A DNA stretch of 36,236 nt from Planctomycetota bacterium (GTDB lineage Bacteria; Planctomycetota; Planctomycetia; Gemmatales; Gemmataceae), in NCBI GenBank assembly GCA_021413735.1, contig JAIOPV010000045.1, positions 1-36,236 on the forward strand, in the 5' to 3' direction. Below the pieces are notes generated by a model. That model had not been told where the DNA came from, made no database searches, and worked only from the letters and a program-made list of their open reading frames with translations. This document shows positions 1 to 9,588 of this stretch, piece after piece; position 1 is the stretch's first letter, and the number at the start of each line of letters is the position of its first letter. A program made the translations under genes and the position numbers.

Positions 1-60
1 TCGAACAGCGACGGCCATTGGGCTGTGGGCAATAAACCGGTCAAGTACCGCATCCAGTAA
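1..60 (+). CDS. C-terminal end of a truncated gene, function unknown
   Basis: The window opens inside a reading frame that ends with TAA at 58-60. The visible tail reads SNSDGHWAVGNKPVKYRIQ. It is too short to assign to a family. The following 270 bases up to the first DUF1501 gene show no convincing gene. It could also be a chance open frame, since only 19 codons are visible. Confidence 0.4.
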   Translation, partial: SNSDGHWAVGNKPVKYRIQ

Positions 61-330
61 CATCCGTGTCCCTCCCAGCGTCTACACAACTCCTGCCCAC
101 GTAGGCTATTGGGAATGATACCTGAGCGTGAAGAGGGATGACGCATCCTACTTACCCAGACGCAACCAAGGATTTCGAGTGAAACCGATTTTCCGTTCCT
201 GGTTCCGCCCACGCAAGTGCCAAATCTAACGACTGTTGAACCAGATTGACGGCTTGACGCGCGGCCGACCATGCTGGAAACTCTGGATACTGCCTACCCT
301 CCCGCCTGTTCCCTCCTGCCCTGTCTCGTG

Positions 331-1763
331 ATGCTCAACATCCCCAGTCAATCCCGCTGCCTCCACCCGATTGACCGGCGTTCGTTTCTCGTCGCGGGTG
401 GGATGAGTTACTTCGGCATCGACCTCGCCGGGCGAGTTGCCGCGGCACCGACCTCGCAATCCGCTCGCCGTCAGGTGGCGAAATCCGCGATCATGATTTG
501 GCTCAGCAGCGGGGCGTCGCACATCGACACCTGGGACATGAAGCCGGACGCACCGGAGGAATACCGCGGCACATTCAAGCCGGTCAGCACAACGGTGGCG
601 GGCATCCAGCTCTGTGAACACCTGCCGCATCTGGCGAAGCAGGCCCATCATCTCGCGATTGTTCGTTCACTGGGCGATCAACGTCGCGGCACCGGCGACC
701 ACCACGCGGGATACTACTACAACCTCACTGGTCACGCCCCGGATCGCACCTTCCATCAGCTTTTGAACGCTCGCACCCCGTACGCCACCGACTGGCCCTC
801 GATGGCATCCGTGGTCGCGCTCAAGCGGCCACCGCACCCGCACCTGCCGTCAGCGATCACACTGCCGCACAAGGAAGGTGCTCCGGAATACACGCGGCCC
901 GGACAGTTCGCCGCCCGGCTCGGGATCGAGTACGACCCCGTTTTCGTGGACGGCACCCGCGAACGCCCGCTCGATTTCGCGGTGCCCGCACTCACGCTCA
1001 GCGGCGATCTTCCGGCCAAACGTCTGTCGGACCGACGCGGGCTGTTGCAGAGCCTCGATGCCGCACATCGCCTCGCCGAAGATTCCGCGCCCAACCGCGA
1101 CTACAGCACCTACCAACGGAAGGCGTTCACGCTGCTCTCTTCCCGGCAAACGAAAGCAGCGTTCGATCTCCGATCGGAACCCGAAAAGGTTCGCGCGAGC
1201 TACGGCCACGGGATCAACTCGACATCAATGCTCATGGCACGGCGACTCGTCGAGGCCGGTGTGCCGTTCGTCTCGGTGTTCTGGAAGGGCGACAAGGAAC
1301 TCGACACGCTGTGCAAGAGCGGTGGCGGTTGGGATACGCACGGGAACAACTTCAACTGCCTGAAGAATCGCCTGCTGCCGGAGTTCGATCGACCGTTCGC
1401 GGCGCTGCTCGACGACCTGCATCAGCGCGGGTTGTTGGAATCCACGCTGGTGATCGTGTCGAGCGAGATGGGGCGGAAGCCCAAGGTTGGCGACCCGCGT
1501 TCGGGGGTGCCCGCGGCGCGGGTCGCGATCACTGGACGGAGTGTCAGTCGGTGCTGCTCGCGGGTGGTGGCAGTGGCGGCGGGCAAGTGTTCGGCACGAG
1601 CGACAAGCGCGCCGAGTACCCGGACCAGAACCCCGTTGCCCCCGAGCACATCGCGCACACCGTATTTCACGCGATGGGAATTGATGACCTTCATGCCGTG
1701 GACCGCGAGGGCCGCCCCTTCTACTTGATGGAAGATGGGCGACCGCTCACTGAATTGTTCTGA
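331..1763 (+). pseudogene. DUF1501 family Tat-exported protein, broken by a one-base frameshift
   Basis: DUF1501 proteins are sulfatase-like secreted proteins abundant in planctomycetes, usually with a Tat signal. Here a twin-arginine stretch (RRSFL, residues 16-20) is followed by the family's typical MIWLSSGASHIDTWD and KPDAPEEYRG segments, and late in the protein by SSEMGRKPKVGDPRSG. At the G5 run at 1503-1507 the frame is lost: the family's RDHW, LLAGGG and GRPLTELF segments continue in the next frame to TGA at 1761-1763. Adding one G to the run restores a continuous protein of about 477 residues. Without it, translation runs on in a junk frame to 1728. I chose ATG 331 over ATG 271 because it places the twin arginines at a usual distance; neither has a clear ribosome binding site. 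A sequencing error in the homopolymer is the main alternative to a true pseudogene. Confidence 0.8.
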
Positions 1764-1878
1764 CCGCAACGAACCGCTCGGTCTCGATTCGAAGAAGCGG
1801 GTCTATGACCGCACCGGAGCGGAACTGTCGTTGCTCACCGGTCAGGACGGGAAAGTGATCAAGGAGTTGCTCCGGTGA
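1762..1878 (+). pseudogene. orphan C-terminal tail of a second DUF1501 gene
   Basis: Directly after the stop of the preceding DUF1501 gene, another frame reads GLDSKKRVYDRTGAELSLL and then GKVIKELLR and a TGA at 1876-1878. This has the shape of a DUF1501 C-terminus: a short-helix Gly-Leu-Asp, then an aromatic/Arg-Gly pair, then Gly-x-x-Ile-x-Glu-Leu-Leu. The preceding gene already has its own complete ending of the same shape (GRPLTELF). I therefore read it as the last 38 codons of a formerly adjacent paralogue whose body was deleted. No start codon or upstream part remains. The resemblance is short and judged by eye. Confidence 0.5.
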
Positions 1879-1974
1879 ACCCGAAGCGTTCGCGATCTCA
1901 CTTGTGGCGATGATCCTCCGTGTCGCGCATACTGTATGAACCTGCCTGCCTTCTCTGTTCCGCTGGAACCTGCC

Positions 1975-3327
1975 ATGACCACTCCGCACACAACCAACTC
2001 GCTCCTGCCGCCCGGTCGCGATCTCATCCGCGTCGGCAGCCGGCGTTGGTTCCTCCAGACGGGCCTGGCCGGGTTCGCGGGTCTGTCGCTCGCGGACACC
2101 CTGCGAGCCAAGGACGCCAGTTCCGCATCGACCAGCAAGCGGGCGGTCATCATGTTCTGGCTCTCTGGTGGCCCGAGTCAGATCGACACATGGGATCCGA
2201 AGCCAGACGCACCGGACGAAATTCGCGGGCCGTACAAATCCATCGCCACCAGCGTCCCCGGTGTCCGTTTCTCTGAACACCTGCCGCTTCAGGCGAAACT
2301 CGCCCACAAGTTGACGGTGCTGCGGGCCGTGGACTGCTCGGCGAGCAATCACACGCCGATCACGATGCAGGCCGGCAATCCACTGGCCCGCCGGAGTGAC
2401 GACAGCAAGGATGGCGGTGGTTACCCTTCGATGGGGTCCATCGCGGCGAAATTCCACGGACCGAACGCTCCCGCGATGCCGGCGTTCGTCGGTCTTGCGG
2501 ATAAGTGGAAGTCGGACGTGTGGGGTGCCGGCCACATGGGCACCGCGTTCGAGCCCGTGAAAGGAAGTGAACTCCCCGGTCGGCTGGCACTGCCGGATGG
2601 GCTCGATGTCGAGCAGCTCCAGGATCGGGCCACTCTCCGCAAGCAGTTCGACCGCATGCAACGCGATCTCGACACTCGCCACCAAATGACTGCGACAGAC
2701 CAGTACACCGAAATGGCGTTGGACATGGTCGTGTCTCCGAAGGTGCGAACGGCGTTCGACTTGTCGCAGGAACCGGAGAAAATGCGGGATGCTTACGGTC
2801 GCGTCAGCGTTGGCGAGAAGGCACTTCTGGCGCGGCGACTCGTGGAAGCCGGAAGTACCTATGTGCTGGTCAGTGGGAAGTGGGGCTATTTCGATCACCA
2901 CGGCGACATGGTTCCGCCGTGGGGCGGCATCCAGAAGGGGCTGACGCCGATCCTCCCAACGATTGACCGTGCGCTGACCACACTCATCGAAGATCTGGAC
3001 GCTCGTGGACTCCTCGAATCGACGCTCGTGCTGATGCTCGGTGAGTTCGGCCGCTCGCCGGTGATGACGAAGGACGCCGGGCGAAACCACTGGACTCCCG
3101 TGATGTCGATGCTCGCGGCTGGCGGCGCCGGGCGGCAGGGTCAGGTGATCGGCAGCACCGACGAGAAGGGTGGCGAACCGAAGACTCGCAAGATCACGCC
3201 GTCGGACCTTGCTGCGACCGTGTTCCGGCACCTCGATATCCCGCTTGAATCGCAGTGGATGAGTCCCCAGGGACGACCGGTTCCCATCCTGGGCAGCGAG
3301 GGCAATCCGATCCCCGAACTGGTCTGA
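1975..3327 (+). CDS. DUF1501 family Tat-exported protein
   Basis: An intact DUF1501 protein of 450 residues. The N-terminus has a twin-arginine signal (SRRWFLQTGLAGFAGLSLA from residue 22), predicting export of a folded protein. Family landmarks are in order: FWLSGGPSQIDTWDPKPDAP, GVRFSEHLP, FDLSQEPEKMRDAYG, RRLVEAG, GEFGRSPVM with NHWTP, and a C-terminal GRPVPIL and GNPIPELV. ATG 1975 is chosen over in-frame ATG 1936 because it gives a normal Tat signal length. No clear ribosome binding site is visible, which is common in this group. It lies 96 bases after the DUF1501 tail at 1762-1878 and may share its transcript. DUF1501 proteins are related to sulfatase and alkaline phosphatase folds, but the substrate is not known. 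Confidence 0.9.
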   Translation: MTTPHTTNSLLPPGRDLIRVGSRRWFLQTGLAGFAGLSLADTLRAKDASSASTSKRAVIMFWLSGGPSQIDTWDPKPDAPDEIRGPYKSIATSVPGVRFSEHLPLQAKLAHKLTVLRAVDCSASNHTPITMQAGNPLARRSDDSKDGGGYPSMGSIAAKFHGPNAPAMPAFVGLADKWKSDVWGAGHMGTAFEPVKGSELPGRLALPDGLDVEQLQDRATLRKQFDRMQRDLDTRHQMTATDQYTEMALDMVVSPKVRTAFDLSQEPEKMRDAYGRVSVGEKALLARRLVEAGSTYVLVSGKWGYFDHHGDMVPPWGGIQKGLTPILPTIDRALTTLIEDLDARGLLESTLVLMLGEFGRSPVMTKDAGRNHWTPVMSMLAAGGAGRQGQVIGSTDEKGGEPKTRKITPSDLAATVFRHLDIPLESQWMSPQGRPVPILGSEGNPIPELV

Positions 3328-3394
3328 TCTCGAAGCATCCACGTCCCAAGCAGAAGACGACCCAATAGGCCAGGACGGGACTTCGTTAGAGAGT

Positions 3395-4417
3395 TCATTC
3401 TCGCCAGGGTTTCTTTTGCTCGTAGAGTTTCAGTCGTTCGCGTGCCTTCTCGCCGGAGTCCTTCTCAAACGCTTTGTCGGCGAGTGCTTTCTTCTGATAC
3501 TGGACTGCTTTCTCAAAGTCCCCGGTTTCGGCGTGAGCAGCGGCCATCGCGTCCAGGACCGACGCATCTTTCCCAGAGGTCAAATCGTTTGCCTTCGCGG
3601 CCAGTTCCACAGCCCGCTTACCGTCACGAACCCTGTCGTCCGAACAGGTCGCCAGCAACCGCGACAGATCGGCCATTGCAGCGGCGTATCGAGGGTCGAG
3701 TTTCACCGCCTCGGTCAGATCGGCCAGGGCCTTTCGGTGTTCACCCTTCGCTCGCCAGGTGGTCGCGCGGTCGTGGAACGCCGGTGCGTAGTGCGGAGCG
3801 ACGCGAGCCGATTCGGTGTAGTCTGCGATCGCCTTGTCGAACGCGCCTTTCGCGTGCCAGGCCAGCCCCCGATTGCGGAACCCGACCGCGTAGGAAGGAT
3901 CGAGCTTCACGGCCTCGGTGTAATCGGCGATTGCCTCGTCGAGTTTCTTGTTCGCCCAGAGCATCATGCCGCGGATGCCGACGAAATCCGCGTCCTTCGG
4001 AGCAAGCCGAACGGCTTCCTCCAGATCCTTCAAGGCAAGGTCGGGCTTGCCGGCATAGCGGTTCGCCACTCCGCGTCGGCTCCAGGCGAAGGCATCCTTC
4101 GGGTCGGCCTTGATGCGTTCCGTGAAATGATCCATCGCCGCTGGCAGACGCACCCAATCGGCCTTCGCCGCCCATCCTTCCTGGCCGGGATAGTTCACCC
4201 GGATGCGATCGCCGTCCTCGGCCACCACCGTGTAGACAATGTGACGGACGGGCAGCGTCGCGGTCTTGCCGGTGTCGGCCAGCGAAGCCCCGGCCTTTCG
4301 GGCCAGCACCTTCTGACCGAGCCAGGAGTCGGCGGTCTCGGCGCGTTGGGCTTCCGCCCGCACGAAGAGGCCAGTGGCCGAGAGGAGTGCAGCAGCGAGC
4401 AGTGTGTAGCGGATCAT
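3395..4417 (-). CDS. exported TPR protein
   Basis: A 340-residue protein with a Sec signal peptide ([23 protein letters not shown]). A small N-terminal region (residues about 30-95, with VLARKAG and [18 protein letters not shown]) resembles an SH3-like module, which is a guess. It is followed by about five tetratricopeptide repeats (residues about 95-240, for example [23 protein letters not shown]) and a helical tail. TPRs bind protein partners, and the signal peptide puts it outside the cytoplasm. The start is supported by GGAG seven bases upstream. It is convergent with the DUF1501 gene on its right-hand (3') side and divergent from the oxidoreductase operon at 4593, so the 175-base gap 4418-4592 should hold promoters for both. 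The partner is unknown. Confidence 0.88.
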   Translation of the reverse strand: MIRYTLLAAALLSATGLFVRAEAQRAETADSWLGQKVLARKAGASLADTGKTATLPVRHIVYTVVAEDGDRIRVNYPGQEGWAAKADWVRLPAAMDHFTERIKADPKDAFAWSRRGVANRYAGKPDLALKDLEEAVRLAPKDADFVGIRGMMLWANKKLDEAIADYTEAVKLDPSYAVGFRNRGLAWHAKGAFDKAIADYTESARVAPHYAPAFHDRATTWRAKGEHRKALADLTEAVKLDPRYAAAMADLSRLLATCSDDRVRDGKRAVELAAKANDLTSGKDASVLDAMAAAHAETGDFEKAVQYQKKALADKAFEKDSGEKARERLKLYEQKKPWRE

Positions 4418-4592
4418 GTTGGAACTCCGGGAGGATCACCAACATCTTCCCATCTGCACGGTTCGCCGTCGAGAGATCGACTCCACACAAGACCGCCGTG
4501 TGTGTGGCCCGGTGCGATGCTTGCCAGTCACGCGGTGGTCGGGTAGAGTGCAGCCACTCTTTGCCCTTCGCCCTGTTTTTCGAGAAGCTGCC

Positions 4593-5852
4593 ATGACGCA
4601 TTCGCCGTCCCGTCGCACGTTCCTCGGCATGTCCGTCGCCACGGTCGCGTCCGCTCCACGTCTTTCCGCCGCCAACGAACGAATTGTGGTCGGGGTGATG
4701 GGCACCGGCGGCCGCGGCACCAGCCTCGCGAAGACGTTCGCCGAGCGGCCGAACGTCCAGGTTGCGTATGTGTGCGACGTCGATCCTGCCCGCGTGAAGG
4801 ACGCCCAAAAGGCGGTCTCGGCTGTTTCCAAGTTGGAGCCAAAGGTCGTCGGGGACTTCCGCCGCATTCTTGACGACAAGGCGGTGGACGTGTTCGTGTG
4901 TGCGGCCTGCAACCACTGGCACGCGCCTTCAGCGATCCTGGCGTGCCAGGCGGGGAAGCACGTCTACGTCGAGAAGCCGTGTAGCCACAACCCGCGCGAG
5001 GGCGAACTGCTCGTCGCCGCCGCCCGCAAGGCCGACCGCCGCGTGCAGATGGGCAACCAGCGGCGGAGCTATCCGAAGATCGTCGAGGCGATGCAGGCTC
5101 TCCGCGAGGGCGTCATCGGCCGCGTGTACTTCGCCCAGTCGTGGTACACGAATAACCGCACGTCGATTGGGAAGGGGGAGGCCGGGCCCCCGCCCGCGGG
5201 CCTGGACTACGAACTCTGGCAGGGGCCGGCCCCACAGCGGGCGTTCAAGTCCAACTACCTGCACTACAACTGGCACTGGTTCTGGCACTGGGGCAACGGC
5301 GAACTCGGCAACAATGGTGTCCACATGATCGACCTCTGCCGCTGGGGTCTCGGTGCGGACTACCCCTCGCAGGTCACGTCTGCCGGCGGCCGCTACCGTT
5401 ACAAGGACGATCAGGAGACGCCGGATACTCACGTTGTCAGCTTCGATTTCTCGGGCGGCCGGACAATTACGTGGGAAGGATTCAGTTGCAACCAGATCCC
5501 GCTGAAGGCGGTCGAGGTACTCTTCCAGGGTGAAACCGGTTCACTAGCGATCATTGGCAACGGCTACACGGTGTTCGATCCGAAAGGGAAGGAAGTCAAG
5601 AAAGTACCCGGAACCTCCAGTGACGCGATGCACGTCGATAACCTGCTCGCGGCGATTCGCTCGGGAGAGAAGCTCAACAGCGAGATTGAGGAGGGGCACA
5701 AGAGCACGCTCCTCTGTCATCTCGGGAACATCGCCCATCGCACAGGGCGGACCCTGCACTGCGACCCGGCCAACGGCCGGGTGAAGAACGACCCCGAGGC
5801 GCTCAAGATGTGGAGTCGCGAATACGCCCCGGGCTGGGAACCCAAGGTGTAA
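4593..5852 (+). CDS. Gfo/Idh/MocA family oxidoreductase, Tat-exported
   Basis: A 419-residue NAD(P)-dependent sugar or cyclitol oxidoreductase of the Gfo/Idh/MocA family. The N-terminus carries a Tat signal (SRRTFLGMSVATVASAPRLSA, from residue 6), so it probably acts outside the cytoplasm with a pre-bound nucleotide, like glucose-fructose oxidoreductase. The Rossmann glycine motif is GVMGTGGRG (residues 34-42). The conserved substrate-side motif is VYVEKP (124-129). A downstream NGVHMID segment fits the family's catalytic helix. ATG 4593 is chosen over upstream in-frame starts because it begins exactly at the Tat signal. It is first in an operon: the next gene starts 6 bases after the stop. 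The partner DUF6807 protein suggests sugar or glycoside breakdown. The substrate cannot be told from sequence. Confidence 0.92.
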   Translation: MTHSPSRRTFLGMSVATVASAPRLSAANERIVVGVMGTGGRGTSLAKTFAERPNVQVAYVCDVDPARVKDAQKAVSAVSKLEPKVVGDFRRILDDKAVDVFVCAACNHWHAPSAILACQAGKHVYVEKPCSHNPREGELLVAAARKADRRVQMGNQRRSYPKIVEAMQALREGVIGRVYFAQSWYTNNRTSIGKGEAGPPPAGLDYELWQGPAPQRAFKSNYLHYNWHWFWHWGNGELGNNGVHMIDLCRWGLGADYPSQVTSAGGRYRYKDDQETPDTHVVSFDFSGGRTITWEGFSCNQIPLKAVEVLFQGETGSLAIIGNGYTVFDPKGKEVKKVPGTSSDAMHVDNLLAAIRSGEKLNSEIEEGHKSTLLCHLGNIAHRTGRTLHCDPANGRVKNDPEALKMWSREYAPGWEPKV

Positions 5853-5858
5853 CCAATC

Positions 5859-6767
5859 ATGCCCCGCTGCACCCTTATCCCGCTGCCCGACCACCAGGTG
5901 AGTTTCCAGGTGGACGGGGCCGTGCGCCTCCGATGGCACTTCGGCCCACACTACCCGCGGCCGTTCTTCCATCCGCTCACTGGCCCGGCATCCGGACTGT
6001 CCTTGACGCGAATGGGGCACCCCGGCGCTCCCAATCACGACCATCACCGTTCGGTCTGGTTCGCCCACGAGAAGGTGAGCGGGGTGAGCTTCTGGGGCGA
6101 CGACACCACGGCCCGCATCCGGCAGAAGGAGTGGCTTGCCTACCAGGACGGCGACGACGAAGCGGTGATGGCCGTCCGGCTCGGGTGGAACGACGGCCAC
6201 GACCCGAAGGATCTGCTCGAACAGGATCTATTTGCGGCACTCATCCCCGGGCGGGAGCGAGAAACGCTGATGGAGGTGCAGGCCATCTTCCGACCTGCCG
6301 CGACGCAGCTCGAATTCGGGAAGACGAACTTCGGGTTCTTCGCGGTCCGGGTGGCGAAGGCTATCTCTGCCTTCTTCGGCAGCGGTGTCATCACGAGCAG
6401 CACCGGGGCGGTTGGGGAACCGGCCATCTTCGGCAAGACGGCCGCGTGGGTGGACTACAGCGGCGAGCAACCCGGCGGACACAAGGAAGGTATCACGTAC
6501 TTCGACCACCGCTCGAATCCCGGGCATCCTACGCACTGGCACGTCCGCGAGGACGGCTGGATGGGGGCGTCGGTCTGCCTCGCAGATCCGCGGATAACCA
6601 CGCGGATCGAACCGCTCACGCTCCGCTACCTGCTGCACGCCCACCGTGGGACACTCGACGCGAAACGAGCCGGCGAGGTGTTCGATGCGTTCGCCCGCCG
6701 GCCGGGCTTCGAACTGGTGAAGGCACCCGCGAAGCACACCGCCTACGGCGTGAAGCGCAAGGCGTGA
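5859..6767 (+). CDS. DUF6807 (PmoA-like) family protein
   Basis: A 302-residue protein of the DUF6807 family, often labelled methane oxygenase PmoA although it has no link to methane monooxygenase. Visible family features are PFFHPLTGPASGLSL, an NHDHHRSVWFAH histidine cluster (residues about 58-69) that could bind metal, a central KTNFGFFAVRVAKA segment, and WVDYSG and THWHVREDGW towards the C-terminus. No signal peptide is seen, so it should be cytoplasmic. It begins 6 bases after the oxidoreductase stop and is followed 40 bases later by a second oxidoreductase, so the three genes are probably co-transcribed. In planctomycetes and Bacteroidetes this family often sits beside Gfo/Idh/MocA enzymes in carbohydrate clusters, from which a role in modified sugar catabolism is inferred. 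Confidence 0.85.
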   Translation: MPRCTLIPLPDHQVSFQVDGAVRLRWHFGPHYPRPFFHPLTGPASGLSLTRMGHPGAPNHDHHRSVWFAHEKVSGVSFWGDDTTARIRQKEWLAYQDGDDEAVMAVRLGWNDGHDPKDLLEQDLFAALIPGRERETLMEVQAIFRPAATQLEFGKTNFGFFAVRVAKAISAFFGSGVITSSTGAVGEPAIFGKTAAWVDYSGEQPGGHKEGITYFDHRSNPGHPTHWHVREDGWMGASVCLADPRITTRIEPLTLRYLLHAHRGTLDAKRAGEVFDAFARRPGFELVKAPAKHTAYGVKRKA

Positions 6768-6807
6768 TGCCCGACATCTCGACCCTCATCCCAACGAGGC
6801 CCGTTCC

Positions 6808-7701
6808 ATGATCAAGCTCGGCATCCTCGACTTCGACACGTCGCACGTCGTTGAGTTCTCCTCGCGCATCAACCACATCGACCAACCGGACGACCAGTGG
6901 GTCGATGGCGCAAAGGTCGTGATAGCCTGCACCGGCGACTCAAAGGTATCGCCGGAGCGGATCCCGATGTTTACCGAGAAGCTCAAGAAGTACGGCATCC
7001 CGATCGTGGAAAAGCCCGAGGACATGATCGGGAAAGTGGACGCGATGCTGATCGAATCGATGGATGGTTCGGTTCACGTCGAGCGGACAAAGCCGTTCCT
7101 GGAAGCCAGCATCCCGTGCTTCGTGGACAAGCCATTTGCGTGTTCCACAGCAGACGCGAAGGCGATGATCGACCTTGCGGCGAAGAAGAAGGCGATGATC
7201 TGGAGTTCGTCGTCGCTGCGGTTCGCCCCGGAAATCGTCGACTATATGGCCGACAAGAAGCACGGGCCGGTGGATGGGTGTGTCGCCTATGGTCCCGGGA
7301 CTGAACACGATCGCAATCCCGGGATGTTCCACTACGGCACCCACACTGCGGAGATTCTCTACACGGTGATGGGAGCGGGCTGTGACCGCGTGACCTGCAC
7401 TTACGAGAAGGGCGTGACGGTCGCCACCGGACACTGGAAGGACGGCCGAGTCGCCACCGCCCGCTGCTCCCGCGGCGGCAAACTTGAGTATGGGTTTACC
7501 GCGTTTGCCGAGCAGGGTGTCGCGCACGTCCCCATCGGGACCAAAGTCATCTTCCGCGAGTTGCTGAAGAAGGTGATTGCGTCGTTCGTCACGGGAAAGC
7601 CGGCCCTTGACCCGCTTGTAACGCTTGAAATGGTGGCCTTCATGGAGGCTGCCAACAAGAGCGGTGCGAACCACTCCGCCCCCGTGGCGATCAAGCTGTG
7701 A
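6808..7701 (+). CDS. cytoplasmic Gfo/Idh/MocA family oxidoreductase
   Basis: A 297-residue oxidoreductase of the Gfo/Idh/MocA superfamily with no signal peptide. The N-terminal strand reads LGILDFDTSHVVEF, so the usual Gly-x-Gly-x-x-Gly is poorly kept and nucleotide binding may be atypical. The EKP position is replaced by FVDKPFACS (residues about 106-114), which keeps the Lys-Pro pair. A C-terminal beta-sheet segment (FHYGTHTAEILYTVMG) matches the family's second domain. It is third in the operon with the exported oxidoreductase and the DUF6807 protein. It may act on the product imported after the first two steps; this is inference. No terminator-like hairpin is evident directly after its stop. 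Confidence 0.85.
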   Translation: MIKLGILDFDTSHVVEFSSRINHIDQPDDQWVDGAKVVIACTGDSKVSPERIPMFTEKLKKYGIPIVEKPEDMIGKVDAMLIESMDGSVHVERTKPFLEASIPCFVDKPFACSTADAKAMIDLAAKKKAMIWSSSSLRFAPEIVDYMADKKHGPVDGCVAYGPGTEHDRNPGMFHYGTHTAEILYTVMGAGCDRVTCTYEKGVTVATGHWKDGRVATARCSRGGKLEYGFTAFAEQGVAHVPIGTKVIFRELLKKVIASFVTGKPALDPLVTLEMVAFMEAANKSGANHSAPVAIKL

Positions 7702-8043
7702 CCCGCGATCACTTCTCATTCTGGTGCTCGCTGCACGGTTGCTAGAGGTCGAACCGCCGAGAGCATTATCCGTGTAACAGAGTCCTACGCGCCAAGCGAG
7801 ATCGAATGGACCGGCTCACTTCCATATCAGGATCGGGTACGAGAGCCCGTCCTCAGTTCAGTCGGAAGTACCGCCGGCTGTTCGGTGCCATCAGTGGGGC
7901 GAGCCATCTCATGTGCGACCTCGCGTACTCCACCTCAAGGATTCACCGGGCAAGCGAAGTTGGCAAATCCCACCCCGCTACCTTCGGGGCCTTGGGGTGG
8001 TAGAATCGCTCGTTGCTTTCGCTTCTTGATCGGAGGGGTTCGC
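7702..8043. other. intergenic region with a GC-rich inverted repeat before the third DUF1501 gene
   Basis: No convincing gene is seen in these 342 bases. Near the right end CCACCCC (7970-7976) can pair with GGGGTGG (7994-8000), with an alternative inner pairing CCCCG (7973-7977) to CGGGG (7985-7989). Two mutually exclusive stems 40-70 bases upstream of a start codon could be a leader structure or a terminator without a T-run. The short open frame across this area lacks family features. Confidence 0.35.
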
Positions 8044-9588
8044 ATGCATCCTCGTTTCGGCTGCACTCGCACCGACCACCCTCGCATTGGTCGCCGTGAA
8101 CTCTTGCATGTCTGCGGTCTGAGTCTGCTGGGGCTCGGCTCCGCCGACCTCGCGCGACTCGAAGCAGCGACACCCTCGCGGCGAGCGGGCAAGGCGAAAT
8201 CCGTCGTCTTCATCTTCCAGTCTGGCGGACCGAGCCAGCACGAGACGTTCGACCCCAAGCCCGACGCACCCGACGGCATTCGCGGTGAATACGGAACGAT
8301 TCCGACCCGCCTGCCCGGGGTGCGCTTCTGTGAGTATCTGCCGCAACTCGCCGCACGTTCCGACAAGTTCGCCGTGGTGAAGACGATGCACCATACCGCC
8401 GGTCGCGAGTTCCGCAACGAGCACAACAGCTGCACCTACCTGCTTCACACCGGTCGCACCGAAATGCCGGTCGGCGACACGAACGCGAGCATCGTGAATC
8501 CGCGACAGGGACGGTTCGAGTGGCCATCGATCGGGTCGCTCTTCGCTTACGTGAACCCGCCTGAACCCGGCGTCGCGCTTCCTGCCGTGGTCGAAATTCC
8601 ACGGACGAGTCTGATGCGTTACCCGGGCCGCGGGGCAGGCATCCTCGGCCCGAACTACGAACGCTGGGGCGTCGATCTCGCGCCGCTGTGCCGGTCGCCG
8701 GACGCTGCGGGCTCGTGTCCCAACTGTTTCAGTCATGATGACCCGAACGACCCGAGCCGCGCTGCGGGTAAGGGGCCGAAGGCGTGGTGGGACAACAGCA
8801 GTTGCCGCGATGCCAGTTTCCGGTTGCCCGATCTTGGCGGACTCGGCGTCTCGGGAGCCGAGTTGGGCGATCGGGTCTCGTTGTTGGAACGGTTCGACTC
8901 ACTGCACCGCACCATCGACTCCAACGCAGCGGTCACGATGGACGTGAACCGTCGGCGGGCAATCGAGCTTGTCGCCGCGATGCGACCGGGCCGCAGCAAC
9001 CCGTTCGATCTGAGCCAGGAAGCGCCGGCGGTCCGCGACCGTTACGGCCGCGAGGAATGGGGCCAGGGCTTTCTCACCGCTCGTCGGTTGGTCGAGGCTG
9101 GAGTGCGAATGGTGCAAATCAACCTTCGCGGATGGGACACGCATCAGAACGCCTTCCGCGACCTGAAGGGGAAGTTGTTGCCTTCCATCGACCGCTGCCT
9201 CAGCGGGTTCCTCGATGACCTCGAACAGCGCGGGTTGCTCGACGAGGTGCTGGTGGTGATGTGCGGGGAGATGGGGCGAACACCGAAGATTTCGCCGATC
9301 ACTGTGGGCGGCAAGAATGCATCTGGTGAAGTGTTCACGCCGGGTCGCCACCACTGGGGCGATGTGTTTCCCTGCTTCTTCGCCGGTGCGGGCATTCGCG
9401 GTGGTCAGATGATTGGTCAGACCGACCGGCACGGCGGTGTGCCGGTCACGGAGGCATACACTCCGGCCGACCTCACCGCGACGCTTCTCCATCTCATGGG
9501 AGTCGATCCGAACGCGGTGTTCCGCGATGCCGAGGGTCGTCCGCACCGCCTGACTGAAGGCGAACCCATCCGGCCTCTGGTAGGGTGA
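8044..9588 (+). CDS. DUF1501 family Tat-exported protein with a Cys-rich insert
   Basis: A 514-residue DUF1501 protein. ATG 8044 is fixed by a strong ribosome binding site, GGAGG at 8032-8036, seven bases upstream. The Tat signal is GRRELLHVCGLSLLGLGSA (from residue 16). Family segments follow: FQSGGPSQHETFDPKPDAP, GVRFCEYLPQLAA, MRYPGRGAGILG, FDLSQEAPAVRDRYG, RRLVEAGVRMVQINLRGWDTH, CGEMGRTPK, HHWGDVFP and GEPIRPLVG. A mid-protein insert has four cysteines (CRSPDAAGSCPNC and a later SSC), which the two paralogues to the left lack; it may be a disulfide or metal site. It stands alone, flanked by the sugar operon and a convergent ceramidase-like gene. Confidence 0.92.
   Translation: MHPRFGCTRTDHPRIGRRELLHVCGLSLLGLGSADLARLEAATPSRRAGKAKSVVFIFQSGGPSQHETFDPKPDAPDGIRGEYGTIPTRLPGVRFCEYLPQLAARSDKFAVVKTMHHTAGREFRNEHNSCTYLLHTGRTEMPVGDTNASIVNPRQGRFEWPSIGSLFAYVNPPEPGVALPAVVEIPRTSLMRYPGRGAGILGPNYERWGVDLAPLCRSPDAAGSCPNCFSHDDPNDPSRAAGKGPKAWWDNSSCRDASFRLPDLGGLGVSGAELGDRVSLLERFDSLHRTIDSNAAVTMDVNRRRAIELVAAMRPGRSNPFDLSQEAPAVRDRYGREEWGQGFLTARRLVEAGVRMVQINLRGWDTHQNAFRDLKGKLLPSIDRCLSGFLDDLEQRGLLDEVLVVMCGEMGRTPKISPITVGGKNASGEVFTPGRHHWGDVFPCFFAGAGIRGGQMIGQTDRHGGVPVTEAYTPADLTATLLHLMGVDPNAVFRDAEGRPHRLTEGEPIRPLVG

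Noticed and set aside
1747..3342. 531-codon open frame antisense to the second DUF1501 gene
   Set aside because: Composition is Arg/His-rich with no domains, and the sense strand has a complete family protein.
3416..4546. 376-codon plus-strand frame over the TPR gene
   Set aside because: The TPR consensus is clearly on the minus strand.
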